Source: Oceanispirochaeta sp. M1
Lineage (GTDB): Bacteria; Spirochaetota; Spirochaetia; DSM-2461
Assembly: GCF_003346715.1 (NCBI RefSeq)
Contig: NZ_QQPQ01000010.1
Span: 62,001-126,000 of the forward strand
Direction of reading: 5' to 3'
DNA length: 64,000 nt
In this document: positions 18,796 to 27,964 of the stretch, one piece after another
Layout of the letters: every line of letters begins with the position of its first letter
How positions within the stretch are numbered: position 1 is the first letter of the stretch
Translations under genes and position numbers: made by a program
The notes under the pieces: generated by a model
The model's input: only the letters and a program-made list of their open reading frames with translations
Databases searched by the model: none
Told to the model about the DNA's origin: nothing

Positions 18796-18824
18796 ATTAT
18801 AGCAGAAAATCAGCACTCTGCCAA
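18796..18824 (-). promoter_or_regulatory. Sigma-70-like promoter of the YheO-type regulator gene
   Basis: On the minus strand TTGGCA, 17 bases, TATAAT. Both boxes are close to consensus and the spacing is ideal. Confidence 0.7.
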
Positions 18825-18861
18825 AAAATAGAGACGATTTCTTACAATTTTTTAATAAACC

Positions 18862-18891
18862 TTGCCAATTATTTGTAAACCACTCTATAAT
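18862..18891 (+). promoter_or_regulatory. Sigma-70-like promoter of arcC-ygeW with flanking inverted repeat
   Basis: TTGCCA, 18 bases, TATAAT. A TTACAA (18842-18847) and TTGTAA (18873-18878) pair surrounds the -35 box and may be an operator. The predicted mRNA start near 18898 places a GCC-TTC-GGC hairpin at the very 5' end. Confidence 0.65.
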
Positions 18892-18965
18892 CATATAATG
18901 CCTTCGGCCTATTTGGTCAGGGAAGAAAATTGTCAGGACTGTAGAGTCTTAAAAAAGGAGTGTCT

Positions 18966-19916
18966 ATGTCCGGTTCATTAGCACTGATAGCAGTCGGTGG
19001 AAATTCTCTTATTGCAGATAAAGATCATATGACTGTAGAAGATCAATATAAGGCTGTTTGTCAGACAGCCGAGCATATTGCCGATCTTGTTGAAACAGGA
19101 ATGAAAGTCGTGGTTACCCATGGGAATGGTCCTCAGGTAGGGTTTATTCTGAGACGTTCAGAAATAGCCAGAGAAGTAGCACAAATGCATCCAGTACCCC
19201 TTGTCAGCTGTGATGCGGATACCCAGGGAGCCATTGGATATCAGATTCAGCAGGCTCTGGATAATGAATTCAGAAAAAGAAACATAAAGATGACAGCAGC
19301 AACCGTTGTAACACAGGTTCTGGTTGATGCTGAAGATTCGGCATTTAAGAAGCCCGCAAAACCAATCGGGCAGTTTTATACAGAAGATGAAGCGGAACTT
19401 CTTAGAAATGCCTATCCTGAATGGACATTGGTGGAAGATGCGGGCAGAGGATTCAGAAGAGTTGTAGCCTCCCCTCTACCTAAGAAGATTATTGAGCTTG
19501 GTGCCATCAAGGCACTGCTCAAAGAGGACTACTGTGTTATTGCCGCCGGTGGTGGAGGTATCCCTGTTATTGAAAATGATGAAGGAATGCTGGAAGGCCG
19601 GGATGCTGTAATTGATAAGGATTTTGCATCCGCCTATCTGTCATACGAAGTGGGAGCCGATATTTTTATCATATCTACGGGAGTCAAAGAAGTCTGTCTG
19701 AATTTTGGAAAGCCCGAACAGAAAACTTTGAACAATATAAGCACAGAAGAAGCCAGGCAGTATATGAAGGAAGGCCATTTTGCCCCCGGCAGCATGGCTC
19801 CGAAGATTCAGGCAGCCCTTGATTTTCTGGATCGCGGCGGTAAGGAAGTGATTATCACCAATCCGGGTAATATCAAAGATGCCGTACTGAATGGATCGGG
19901 TACTCATATTTCTTAA
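18966..19916 (+). CDS. arcC: Carbamate kinase
   Basis: 316 aa (ATG 18966, five bases after AAGGAG; an upstream in-frame GTG at 18960 lies inside the ribosome site and is rejected). Amino-acid kinase fold: LALIAVGGNSLI at the N-terminus, THGNGPQVGF, and GGGGIPV. It makes ATP and carbamate from carbamoyl phosphate and ADP. Paired with the carbamoyltransferase YgeW 125 bases downstream, it would harvest carbamoyl phosphate released from a ureido intermediate, giving substrate-level phosphorylation. The E. coli cluster equivalent is yqeA. Classical arginine-deiminase genes are absent here. Confidence 0.93.
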   Translation: MSGSLALIAVGGNSLIADKDHMTVEDQYKAVCQTAEHIADLVETGMKVVVTHGNGPQVGFILRRSEIAREVAQMHPVPLVSCDADTQGAIGYQIQQALDNEFRKRNIKMTAATVVTQVLVDAEDSAFKKPAKPIGQFYTEDEAELLRNAYPEWTLVEDAGRGFRRVVASPLPKKIIELGAIKALLKEDYCVIAAGGGGIPVIENDEGMLEGRDAVIDKDFASAYLSYEVGADIFIISTGVKEVCLNFGKPEQKTLNNISTEEARQYMKEGHFAPGSMAPKIQAALDFLDRGGKEVIITNPGNIKDAVLNGSGTHIS

Positions 19917-19997
19917 AAATTGGATCTGAGCTTTTGATCATAGCTCATTATTGTGATAAATATATTGATAGGCACATAGGCCTTACTAAAGAAACAA

Positions 19998-20019
19998 CGG
20001 AGTGATATTACTCACTCCG
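19998..20019 (+). promoter_or_regulatory. Leader hairpin of ygeW (CGGAGTGA-TATTAC-TCACTCCG)
   Basis: Perfect 8-bp stem with six-base loop, 11 bases before AGGAG. The preceding sequence TAGGCCTTA-CTAAA aligns with the leuB leader, and the hairpin matches that of the 59-residue protein gene with stem changes that preserve pairing. Confidence 0.6.
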
Positions 20020-20041
20020 AAAGTATGTATAGGAGCAAACA

Positions 20042-21238
20042 ATGGATAGAATTGGAATTGAAGAACGGATTAAAGATCTTTCCTGCCTGAGAGCAGAGAA
20101 TATGTATTTAAATGACTTTCTACTGACCTGGGACAAGACTGATGATGAAATCGCAGCAATCTTTGAAGTAGCTGAGATAATGAGAGGTATGCGGGAATGC
20201 AATATTTCCCCCAAAGCTTTTGAAAGTGGTCTTGGAATTTCTCTGTTCAGAGATAATTCAACAAGAACCCGCTTCAGCTATGCCAGTGCCCTGAATCTTC
20301 TGGGCCTTAAAGATCAGGATCTGGATGAAGGAAAATCTCAGATTGCTCATGGTGAAACTGTTCGTGAGACTGCAAACATGATCAGCTTTATGGCTGATGT
20401 CATCGGTATCAGAGACGACATGTATATCGGTAAGGGTCATACCTATATGAAGGAAGTGGCTAAGGCTGTTGAAGAAGGATATAGAGACGGTGTGCTGGAG
20501 CAGCGCCCCACCCTTGTAAACCTTCAGTGTGACATCGACCACCCCACTCAGAGCATGGCAGATGCACTTCACATCATTAACCAGTTAGGTGGAGTTGAAA
20601 ACCTTAAGGGTAAGAAACTTGCCATGACATGGGCCTATTCTCCCTCCTATGGAAAACCTCTTTCAGTACCACAGGGAATCATTGGTCTCTTGACCCGTTT
20701 TGGTATGGATGTAACCCTTGCTCATCCTGAAGGCTACGAAGTCATGCCCGAAGTAGAAGCTATTGCACAGAAAAATGCAGATGCCTCTGGTGGAAGTTTT
20801 GTAAAAACCAACTCTATGGCAGAAGCATTCAAAGATGCTGATATTGTCTATCCCAAGAGCTGGGCACCCTTCAGTGCAATGGAAAAAAGAACTGACCTCT
20901 ATGCTGAGGGTGATGATGCAGGAATCAAGGCACTTGAAAAAGAACTGCTGGCACAGAATGCCAAACATAAAGACTGGGAATGTACAGAAGAGCTTATGAA
21001 AACCACCAAAAACGGTGAAGCTCTTTATATGCACTGCCTTCCTGCGGATATCTCCGGAGTAAGCTGTGAAGAAGGTGAGGTTGAAGCATCAGTATTTGAC
21101 CGCTACAGAGTTCCCCTTTACAAGGAAGCAAGCTTCAAACCCTATGTTATTGCAGCCATGATTTTTACAAGTAAATTCAAAAATCCTTCTGAGAAGCTGA
21201 TGGAAATGCTGAAAAAAGATACAAAGAGAATTATCTAA
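20042..21238 (+). CDS. ygeW: Knotted carbamoyltransferase YgeW
   Basis: 398 aa member of the aspartate/ornithine carbamoyltransferase superfamily. The carbamoyl-phosphate loop FRDNSTRTR is at about residues 68-76 and the HCLPAD motif is at about 336. The long family-specific insertions around the substrate site are present. YgeW is associated with YgeY, SsnA and carbamate kinase, and is expected to phosphorolyse a carbamoylated amino compound in the catabolic direction; its natural substrate is not firmly known. It is followed by a strong terminator, closing the island. Confidence 0.93.
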   Translation: MDRIGIEERIKDLSCLRAENMYLNDFLLTWDKTDDEIAAIFEVAEIMRGMRECNISPKAFESGLGISLFRDNSTRTRFSYASALNLLGLKDQDLDEGKSQIAHGETVRETANMISFMADVIGIRDDMYIGKGHTYMKEVAKAVEEGYRDGVLEQRPTLVNLQCDIDHPTQSMADALHIINQLGGVENLKGKKLAMTWAYSPSYGKPLSVPQGIIGLLTRFGMDVTLAHPEGYEVMPEVEAIAQKNADASGGSFVKTNSMAEAFKDADIVYPKSWAPFSAMEKRTDLYAEGDDAGIKALEKELLAQNAKHKDWECTEELMKTTKNGEALYMHCLPADISGVSCEEGEVEASVFDRYRVPLYKEASFKPYVIAAMIFTSKFKNPSEKLMEMLKKDTKRII

Positions 21239-21273
21239 TTCAATCAAAATCTTAAATTATTAGAAATAAAAAA

Positions 21274-21302
21274 AGAGCAGTTCACGACGAACTGCTCTTT
21301 TT
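21274..21302. terminator. Bidirectional terminator after ygeW
   Basis: AGAGCAGTTC-ACGAC-GAACTGCTCT, ten-bp stem followed by a T-run and preceded by an A-run; serves ygeW and the convergent DUF1456 gene. Confidence 0.93.
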
Positions 21303-21332
21303 TTATTGCCGGAAATATTTTGGCAGGTTCCC

Positions 21333-21782
21333 TTATCTGCTGCCCAGACCTTTTAGAAAGTAACGCATCATCTGATCGCCGCAGGCTCTGTAGTGCTTAT
21401 GCCCTTTCTTTCTGAACAGAGCAGTCAGTTCAGCTTTCTTAACGACAAAACCACCTTTTCCAATGGTACGGATCATATCATCCTCTTTCAATTCAAAGGC
21501 GATTCTGATCTTTCTCATCATAAGATTGTTGCTGATCTCCTCTTCAACCTTAGCCGCTGGTCTTTCTGAAGGACCGCGCTTTTTCAGGATAAGTCCATCC
21601 AGAAACTGCAGCATACCCTCATCTGGCAGCTCAGTAAAATCTTCATGATCCTCAGCTTTAAGCATTGCCGAAACTTCAGAGGTCTCAAAGCTGGCACCTC
21701 CGAGAGTGAAAATATCATTCATTTCCTGATCTTTTATATCCATTGCATAGCGCAAACTTCTTAATACTGTATTGTTATCCAT
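21333..21782 (-). CDS. DUF1456 family protein (YehS-like)
   Basis: 149 aa with two tandem DUF1456 repeats: NNTVLRSLRYAMDIKDQEM in the first half and NNLMMRKIRIAFELKEDDM in the second, each followed by a KxxELTALFRKKGHKHY-type segment. Small, basic and probably cytoplasmic. The biochemical role of the family is unknown. Transcribed alone from the region shared with the divergent methyltransferase gene. Confidence 0.88.
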   Translation of the reverse strand: MDNNTVLRSLRYAMDIKDQEMNDIFTLGGASFETSEVSAMLKAEDHEDFTELPDEGMLQFLDGLILKKRGPSERPAAKVEEEISNNLMMRKIRIAFELKEDDMIRTIGKGGFVVKKAELTALFRKKGHKHYRACGDQMMRYFLKGLGSR

Positions 21783-21852
21783 ATTATTCCTTTAAAATCC
21801 TGTTTACAAACTCAGACTATAATACTAATCCATTTAAGTATAGGATTATATC

Positions 21853-22503
21853 ATGGCTGCATCATCTTTAGCTTCCTGTCCTCTCTGCGGGGCATCAAAA
21901 TCCCGGGAATACTTCAATGATAAGAGACGAATCTATCTCTATTGCAGTAATTGCAGCCTGGTTTTTGTTCCTCCAGAGTATCATCTGAATATAGAAGATG
22001 AAAAGAGGATCTATGATCTTCATGAGAATGACCCCTATGATGAAGGGTATAGACGTTTCCTCTCTCGCCTGGCGGAGCCCCTGGCAGCCCGCCTCTCAGC
22101 TGAAGCAATAGGGTTGGATTTCGGCTGCGGCCCTGGACCGGCTCTCGTTAAGATGCTTGAGGAGAGAGGATTCATCATGTCTTCATACGATAAGTTCTAT
22201 AACGAAGACAGAAATGCTCTAAAAAAAAGTTATGATTTTATCTGCTCCACAGAAGTTGTAGAGCATTTTCAGAATCCCGCTGTGGAATTTCACCGTATGT
22301 ATGGAATGCTGAATCCCGGAGGCATACTGGCCCTGATGACAAAAATGGTTATAGACAAAGCCGCATTCTCAAAATGGCATTATATTCAGGATCAGAGTCA
22401 TATCTGTTTCTACGGCAAAAAGACATTTGAATACCTGGCAAAGAAATATGACTGCACCCTGGAATTCCCTGATAGGGATGTTATCTTCCTTCACAGGGAC
22501 TAG
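21853..22503 (+). CDS. Class I SAM-dependent methyltransferase with N-terminal zinc ribbon
   Basis: 216 aa. A CxxC (CPLCG, residue 8) and second CxxC (YCSNCSLVF, residue 30) form a probable zinc ribbon. The SAM-binding motif LDFGCGPGPALVKMLEERG follows at about residue 93, and STEVVEHFQNP marks the next conserved block. This is the methyltransferase type often annotated as methyltransf_23. The substrate cannot be told. Confidence 0.85.
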   Translation: MAASSLASCPLCGASKSREYFNDKRRIYLYCSNCSLVFVPPEYHLNIEDEKRIYDLHENDPYDEGYRRFLSRLAEPLAARLSAEAIGLDFGCGPGPALVKMLEERGFIMSSYDKFYNEDRNALKKSYDFICSTEVVEHFQNPAVEFHRMYGMLNPGGILALMTKMVIDKAAFSKWHYIQDQSHICFYGKKTFEYLAKKYDCTLEFPDRDVIFLHRD

Positions 22504-22659
22504 TCTCCCTGACTGACAGCAATTCAATGTAATTTGAGATTCAGATCATTATTATCCTATACTCTATCATAGACACCCCTGGGCCGATGGCTATTGCCCC
22601 TGGTCCTATCCCCCCTACCAAAGCAATGCTATTGTCCTGGTAGCAAAAGGAAAATAAAA

Positions 22660-23295
22660 ATGTGGATACAGTATTTCGGTACAGCCATGTCGGTCATTAT
22701 TGCAGTCTCTCTTATGCAGAAGAATATAAGGTGGCTGCGCATCATCAATGCTGTGGGAGCCATAGGATTCGCTGCTTACGGAGTTCTGATCGGCGCCGTT
22801 CCTGTTATGGCCCTTAATAGTTTTATCTTTTTTATTGATCTCTGGTTTCTCTTCCGAATGAGAAATTCGGATGACCGCTTCGACTTTCTGGCTGTTGACG
22901 GATTAAAATCACTCTATGTACGGAAGTTCATAGAGTTTCATAAAGACGATATAATCTCATTCTTTCCAGACTTCAATGCAGATGATAAAGATCGGGTGAA
23001 GGGTTGTCTGATCCTGAGAGATGTCATACCCGTATCCATCATTCTCTACCGTCTTGATGAAAACAATAAGACTGGGGAAATCATTATCGATTATTCTATT
23101 CCAAGCCACAGAGACAGGACAAATGCCCGCTACTTCTTTGATTATGTTCTGCGCCATGTTGAACTGGGTTCAGTAGAACGAATGACAGCTCAGGCAGGAA
23201 GCAGCAGTCATCAGCAATACCTTAAACATATGGGATTTACGGCTGTTTCTGAAGAAACAGAACTGCCGGCCGTATATGAACGCAGCATAAATTAA
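22660..23295 (+). CDS. Inner-membrane YgjV-like protein with C-terminal acyltransferase-like domain
   Basis: About 211 aa starting MWIQYFGTAMSVII, with the ribosome site AAGGAAA just upstream; a longer in-frame reading from 22594 crosses an inverted repeat and is not preferred. The N-terminal 80 residues form three hydrophobic helices like the YgjV family. The soluble C-terminus (YVRKFIEFHKDDIISFFPDF, then QQYLKHMGFTAVSEE) resembles a GNAT-like fold ending. Function unknown. Confidence 0.65.
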   Translation: MWIQYFGTAMSVIIAVSLMQKNIRWLRIINAVGAIGFAAYGVLIGAVPVMALNSFIFFIDLWFLFRMRNSDDRFDFLAVDGLKSLYVRKFIEFHKDDIISFFPDFNADDKDRVKGCLILRDVIPVSIILYRLDENNKTGEIIIDYSIPSHRDRTNARYFFDYVLRHVELGSVERMTAQAGSSSHQQYLKHMGFTAVSEETELPAVYERSIN

Positions 23296-23350
23296 AATGA
23301 GGGATTTAACTGAGAAGGGAACATAGCGGTATTTGAATATTGATGATTGT

Positions 23351-23893
23351 TCAGTTCAGGGAATCGATAGCTTCTTCCAGCTCTTTCCGGCTTATGCCGA
23401 AATGATTCAGCCTGGCAAGAAACTGTTTGGTGTTTCCATAACCTATATGCAGAATCTGACCGAGGTCCTGGCGCTTTTCCTTTGAACCGGCAGTACCGCT
23501 TAGACCGTAATAATCCATATCTTCCAGATTAAATGTTTCCAGCTCCTCAACCATTTTGAACCTGGCCTTTTCAAGGGCTGCTCTGATGGCCTCGGGTGTT
23601 GCGTTTTCCACACCGATATTATCTTTTTTAGTTCCCTCTTTCCGGGAAATATAAGCATGCTTTACTTTAGGAACGGCTTTCTCAATGGTATCTCTGATTG
23701 TCTCACCGGCATGATCGGGGTCCGTGAGAATGATAACACCCACCCGTTCACTGGCAAAACGTATTTTATCTAATGTCTTTTTGGACTTCACAGCGAAACC
23801 ATGAACAGGCAGAACTTCAGCCTGCACGGCTTTTTTGACGGCATCCACATCATCTACACCTTCAACGACAATCAGTTCCTGAATTTTCAACAT
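23351..23893 (-). CDS. rnmV: Ribonuclease M5 (5S rRNA maturase)
   Basis: 180 aa TOPRIM protein. IVVEGVDDVDAV carries the catalytic glutamate, and ILTDPDHAG the DxD; the C-terminal half (GLSGTAGSKEKRQDLGQILHIGYGNTKQ) is typical of RNase M5. It matures 5S rRNA, in complex with L18 in Bacillus. Last gene of a four-gene minus-strand unit with a GNAT, an unknown protein and an acyl-CoA synthetase. Confidence 0.92.
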   Translation of the reverse strand: MLKIQELIVVEGVDDVDAVKKAVQAEVLPVHGFAVKSKKTLDKIRFASERVGVIILTDPDHAGETIRDTIEKAVPKVKHAYISRKEGTKKDNIGVENATPEAIRAALEKARFKMVEELETFNLEDMDYYGLSGTAGSKEKRQDLGQILHIGYGNTKQFLARLNHFGISRKELEEAIDSLN

Positions 23894-23898
23894 GATTA

Positions 23899-24447
23899 CT
23901 ATGCCTGTCCTTTTATTGATCTCTTTGAAATTGAATAATCAATATGCTTTTCCAGTATCACCAGCTCAAAACCCTCTTCAGGTATATAACGGACTTCTTT
24001 GTCTCTGTAGCCTATAGAGTGATAGAATTGAAGATTATCCACAGCCCAACGGGGGGTGTCCAGCCCCCAGACCCCTATATGTGAATTCTGCTGCTCAACA
24101 AGCTGAAAAACACGCTTACCAATGCCCCTGTTCTGAGCCTCAGGCTGAATAAACACCCGATTGATCCAGCCTGTACCGGCCTTTTTCTCAGAAAAGTACA
24201 TGCCTCCCAAGAGAGAATCTCCAATACATATTTTATATAGGGAACCGGCAGTGAGAGCTTTTCGGTGCCATTCAATACTGTCAAATCCAGCAGGCCCTCC
24301 CGGTTCATAGGGAGACATCCTTACAGAATGATCCATAAATGCAAATTCAGAGATTTTCACCAGCTGAGGAAGTTCATGCTCCAAAGCCGGATTAAGGGAG
24401 ACAAACTCAGGCTTGAGCTGTTCCGGACTCATAGGGAATCCATTCAT
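23899..24447 (-). CDS. GNAT family N-acetyltransferase
   Basis: 182 aa. The acetyl-CoA loop QPEAQNRGIGKRVFQLVEQ lies around residues 105-123, with FYHSIGY in the conserved C-terminal strand. Its first ATG overlaps the upstream gene by 41 bases; ATG at 24432 (MSPEQ) is an alternative start that reduces the overlap. Substrate unknown. Confidence 0.82.
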   Translation of the reverse strand: MNGFPMSPEQLKPEFVSLNPALEHELPQLVKISEFAFMDHSVRMSPYEPGGPAGFDSIEWHRKALTAGSLYKICIGDSLLGGMYFSEKKAGTGWINRVFIQPEAQNRGIGKRVFQLVEQQNSHIGVWGLDTPRWAVDNLQFYHSIGYRDKEVRYIPEEGFELVILEKHIDYSISKRSIKGQA

Positions 24448-25204
24448 ACCAGTCCCTTATCCCGAGGGATTCAGCCCAGAGATCAGTTCTGCTGCGGTCA
24501 CCTGCGGGAGTATCATCGGATATTTCAAGTGTTGCATCTAAAAGCCTCTGTATTTTCCGGCTCTGGGGAAGATTGTCAACTCTGCTCATGAAAGAGGTAC
24601 CTGCAAATCGATCCAGAAGATTAAGATATACTGCATTCATAATAAGAGACGCATCATATATGGTCTTCGGACTATAGAGCTTCACCTCTTCACTCTGAGC
24701 AGCCATGAAATCACGGAACTGCTGCTCCAGGACCAGCACTCTTGCTTCCCCCAGCTCAGGCATCTCTTCATAGATGGCTTTCTGAATAAAAATATCCGCC
24801 GGCTGGCTGATGAGCTGATTCACAACACCGAAAATCCAGGCTTTAACTATCTCATCCTCATTCAGAGCTTTTGCAAGATCAGCTCTGTCCCCGGCATCCA
24901 GGGCCAGTCGCATCTTTGCATTGGTAAAATGTCTGTTGCCGGAAGAGGGAATCAGTCGCTGCCCTTCCTCCTCCCGGAACATCCTCAGGATCTGATAACA
25001 TTTACAGGCTATCAGATGCTGACCCTCAGGATCTTTGAACCCCTCGGAAATATATATATAGTGGGCTTCATCATTTTCAGCTGCCGGTCTGGTTTCAACC
25101 ATACTCGGCATTCCGCCCGCCTGTACCCATTGTACGGGCTTTCCTGTTTCCTTCTCTACCCGTCTGGATAGAGCCTCCACAGAATCAAATATTGTAAGAT
25201 TCAT
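24407..25204 (-). CDS. Unrecognised 265-residue protein
   Basis: I do not recognise a family. Predominantly helical and acidic; YIYISEGFKDPEGQHLIACKCYQILRMF near residues 49-76 hints at a degenerate metallopeptidase-like or sensor core, but no HExxH motif is present. It lies between the acyl-CoA synthetase (stop/start overlap at 25204) and the GNAT gene (41-base overlap), so it is clearly part of that operon. Confidence 0.7.
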   Translation of the reverse strand: MNLTIFDSVEALSRRVEKETGKPVQWVQAGGMPSMVETRPAAENDEAHYIYISEGFKDPEGQHLIACKCYQILRMFREEEGQRLIPSSGNRHFTNAKMRLALDAGDRADLAKALNEDEIVKAWIFGVVNQLISQPADIFIQKAIYEEMPELGEARVLVLEQQFRDFMAAQSEEVKLYSPKTIYDASLIMNAVYLNLLDRFAGTSFMSRVDNLPQSRKIQRLLDATLEISDDTPAGDRSRTDLWAESLGIRDWYEWIPYESGTAQA

Positions 25205-26883
25205 TAATCCTCTTTCACCGCCACCTTAAACCGTTTGATTTTTTTAGTAGTGGTCATTTCCATTGCTTCGTCGAGTATATGAAATCGTCCGATTTTCTGA
25301 TAGGGCTTAAGACCGGAATTCACCTCATCTATTACAGTCTGAAAATGAGCAGGGCTCTTATTTTCCGCATCCTGATTGGGATAGATTAAAGCCTCAACAC
25401 CTTCGGTTTTCATTTTAGCATCCAGAACATAAGCTCTGATCAAAATCTGCTCAATTTCATCATAAAGCTGGAACTTATCTTCAATTTCCTCGGGGAAAAC
25501 ATTCTTTCCACCCTCGGTAACAATCATTGATTTGGCACGTCCGGTAAGGTAGAGATAATTATCTGAATCCAGATACCCGACATCACCGGTTTTGAAAAAA
25601 CCGTCTTCAGTAAAGACATCTGCAGTAGCCTCTTCGTTCTTATAATAACCCTGCATAATCATGGAGCCCTTAAGAGCTATCTCACCGTAGCCCTTTTCAT
25701 CAGGATCGAGGATTTTAGTTTCAGTACCTGGAATCATCTTTCCAACAGACTCTTCTTTATAGGCTTCTTTGGGATTGAGAGCAACAATGGGAGAAGTCTC
25801 TGTCAGACCGTATCCCTGAACAAAATCGATCCCCAGCTGATTAAACATCTTGAATGTTGATGCAGGTAGAGGTCCGCCTCCGCAGATACAGACTCTGTTT
25901 GTATCCAGAGACAGTTTGGCCAGGATACCGTTGAACATTTTTTTGCCGGGATTCACCTTAAAGTACTTCTTAATGATCCCACTGACCCACATGAGAAATC
26001 GAATCAGACCGTAAACAACGGGCCCCTTCTCTTTAATTCCCTTCATGAGTCCTCTGATAAGCTTATTGAAAAGCATGGGAACACCAAGGAACATGGTCAC
26101 CTTACCCTGCTTCAGGTCTTTTAGTATCTGGCCTATGGCAAGATGTTTGGCAAATACGACTTCCGATCCCACACAGAGCGATTCAATGAAAACCGCAAGC
26201 ATGGAATAGGAATGATGCAGAGGCAGAAGAGCATAAAAAACATCTGTGTGAAAGATATTCATGTTTGCCTGAGCCTGATAAGCATCGCTTATGAAATTAG
26301 AATGTGTGAGCATAACACCCTTTGAAAGACCGGTTGTTCCGGAAGTAAAAAGGATTGCCGCCAGATCATCTTCTTCAGGAAGCTCTATATCCGCATTCCC
26401 TTCGAACTTAAGATCCATAATATAACTGTCTTTACCGGGAGAAAGTCCGATAAGGGCTTTAAGTTTTTTATCCTTGAAATGATCATATTTCTCTTCATCA
26501 CAGAAAAGAATATCAACATCGGCCATCTTCATAAGGCCTTCAACTTCTTTATCTTTCAGACCATAGTCAATGGGTGCAACAACAGCACCGGCAAATAGAA
26601 CACCCAGATAAGCGAGTCCCCACTCGGGAGAGTTTTTACCTGTGACTGCGACTCTGTCACCTTTTTTAACTCCAAGGGAGTGAAGATACTGAGCCAGCAT
26701 CTTGGATTTTGCAAGAACCTCATTATAGTTCAGCTCAAGAAGTTCGGGAGCGAAAGCAGTAAAGGCTCTTCTCTCACCATAACGTTCGGCAGTAATCTCC
26801 AGAACTTCTGGAAGTGTGGGCCATGTCCCGTTGAATTGTTTTCCCTTATAGTCTGCGAGAAAATCCCAGGGTGTCTGATTCAT
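25204..26883 (-). CDS. Long-chain acyl-CoA synthetase (AMP-binding)
   Basis: 559 aa ANL-superfamily adenylating enzyme. The P-loop is ILFTSGTTGLSKGVMLTH (about residues 175-192), then GYGLTETSPIV, the hinge TGDVGYLDSDNYLYLTGR, and the catalytic lysine region TTTKKIKRFKV at the C-terminus. It activates fatty acids as acyl-AMP and then acyl-CoA. First gene of the operon running to rnmV. Similar to the FadD/AAS-type synthetases; chain-length preference cannot be predicted. Confidence 0.9.
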   Translation of the reverse strand: MNQTPWDFLADYKGKQFNGTWPTLPEVLEITAERYGERRAFTAFAPELLELNYNEVLAKSKMLAQYLHSLGVKKGDRVAVTGKNSPEWGLAYLGVLFAGAVVAPIDYGLKDKEVEGLMKMADVDILFCDEEKYDHFKDKKLKALIGLSPGKDSYIMDLKFEGNADIELPEEDDLAAILFTSGTTGLSKGVMLTHSNFISDAYQAQANMNIFHTDVFYALLPLHHSYSMLAVFIESLCVGSEVVFAKHLAIGQILKDLKQGKVTMFLGVPMLFNKLIRGLMKGIKEKGPVVYGLIRFLMWVSGIIKKYFKVNPGKKMFNGILAKLSLDTNRVCICGGGPLPASTFKMFNQLGIDFVQGYGLTETSPIVALNPKEAYKEESVGKMIPGTETKILDPDEKGYGEIALKGSMIMQGYYKNEEATADVFTEDGFFKTGDVGYLDSDNYLYLTGRAKSMIVTEGGKNVFPEEIEDKFQLYDEIEQILIRAYVLDAKMKTEGVEALIYPNQDAENKSPAHFQTVIDEVNSGLKPYQKIGRFHILDEAMEMTTTKKIKRFKVAVKED

Positions 26884-27085
26884 ATTTCATTCTCCTACAA
26901 AGAGTTTTGTATAATATTTTATTCCATGAATATAGAAATGGAAAGAAAATTTACCTCTACTACATTATTGATACCATATAAATACACTACATTGTATTTT
27001 AATTTCCCTATTCATAGAATAATATATTAAGATGACTGATAAATATTAAAAAATCTTAATTTTTTAAGAAAAAAAAGGAGTTTCC

Positions 27086-27964
27086 ATGATTGCAAAATCC
27101 CCTTTCGGAAAAACAGCTCACAACAGTACCAGAACCCTCTTCGGTGCGGCAGCCCTGGCTGAAGTCAGTCAAGCTGATGCAGACAGAACTCTGGACCTTC
27201 TGTTCCGCTATGGAATAAATCATATTGATACTGCCGCCAGCTATGGTGAGGCGGAACTGAGAATAGGCCCATGGATGCCAAAGCACAGAGATAAATTCTT
27301 CCTCGCCACAAAGACAGAAATGCGGACATACAGCGGGGCTATGAAAGAACTGGAAAACTCCAGAAAAAGACTGCAGAGCGATGTAATTGATCTGTGGCAG
27401 ATGCATGTACTTGTAGATGAAGAGGGTTGGCAGACCGCAATGGGTCCTGATGGTGCTCTTAAAGCCTTTATAGAGGCTAAGGAGAAAGGATGGGTCCGTT
27501 TCCTTGGAGTAACTGGACACGGTGTACAGGCTCCCGACTTTCATAGACGGAGCCTTGAAGTCCACCCTTTTGACTCAGTACTCCTCCCCTGGAATTTCCC
27601 CATGAGCCTTAATGAGAATTACAGCAGAAGCTTCAATGAATTGAAAAAAATCTGTATGGAAAAAGAAATTGTCATGCAGACAATCAAAGCAACCTGCCGC
27701 AGACCCTGGCCGGTGGGAAAACAAAATAGAGCCACCTGGTATGAACCTCTTGAGGAGCAGGGGGATATCAACAGGGCAGTATCCTACATTCTCTCTGATC
27801 CTCAACTTTTTCTGAATACAGCCGGAGATATTGATATTCTACCCAGGGTTCTTCAGGCAGCAGCAGATTTCTCAGAAGGAAAAATAACTGATCCATCAGA
27901 TGCAGAGATGGCAGCTATGGCTGAGAAACTTACGATGGCACCCCTTTTTCACTCAGCAGACTGA
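27086..27964 (+). CDS. Aldo/keto reductase family protein
   Basis: 292 aa TIM-barrel oxidoreductase. Catalytic residues are visible as [12 protein letters not shown] (Asp, Tyr), FLATKTEM (Lys) and DLWQMHVL (His). A strong Shine-Dalgarno (AAGGAG) lies directly after a TCTTAA-TTTT-TTAAGA hairpin (27054-27069). The 3' end overlaps the convergent chemoreceptor by 16 bases. Substrate unknown. Confidence 0.9.
   Translation: MIAKSPFGKTAHNSTRTLFGAAALAEVSQADADRTLDLLFRYGINHIDTAASYGEAELRIGPWMPKHRDKFFLATKTEMRTYSGAMKELENSRKRLQSDVIDLWQMHVLVDEEGWQTAMGPDGALKAFIEAKEKGWVRFLGVTGHGVQAPDFHRRSLEVHPFDSVLLPWNFPMSLNENYSRSFNELKKICMEKEIVMQTIKATCRRPWPVGKQNRATWYEPLEEQGDINRAVSYILSDPQLFLNTAGDIDILPRVLQAAADFSEGKITDPSDAEMAAMAEKLTMAPLFHSAD

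Noticed and set aside
22565-22650. Inverted repeat CTACCA...TGGTAG and the repeated CTATTG...CCTGGT
   Set aside because: Imperfect, short, and without a T-run or clear relation to a start; it may be decayed intergenic sequence.
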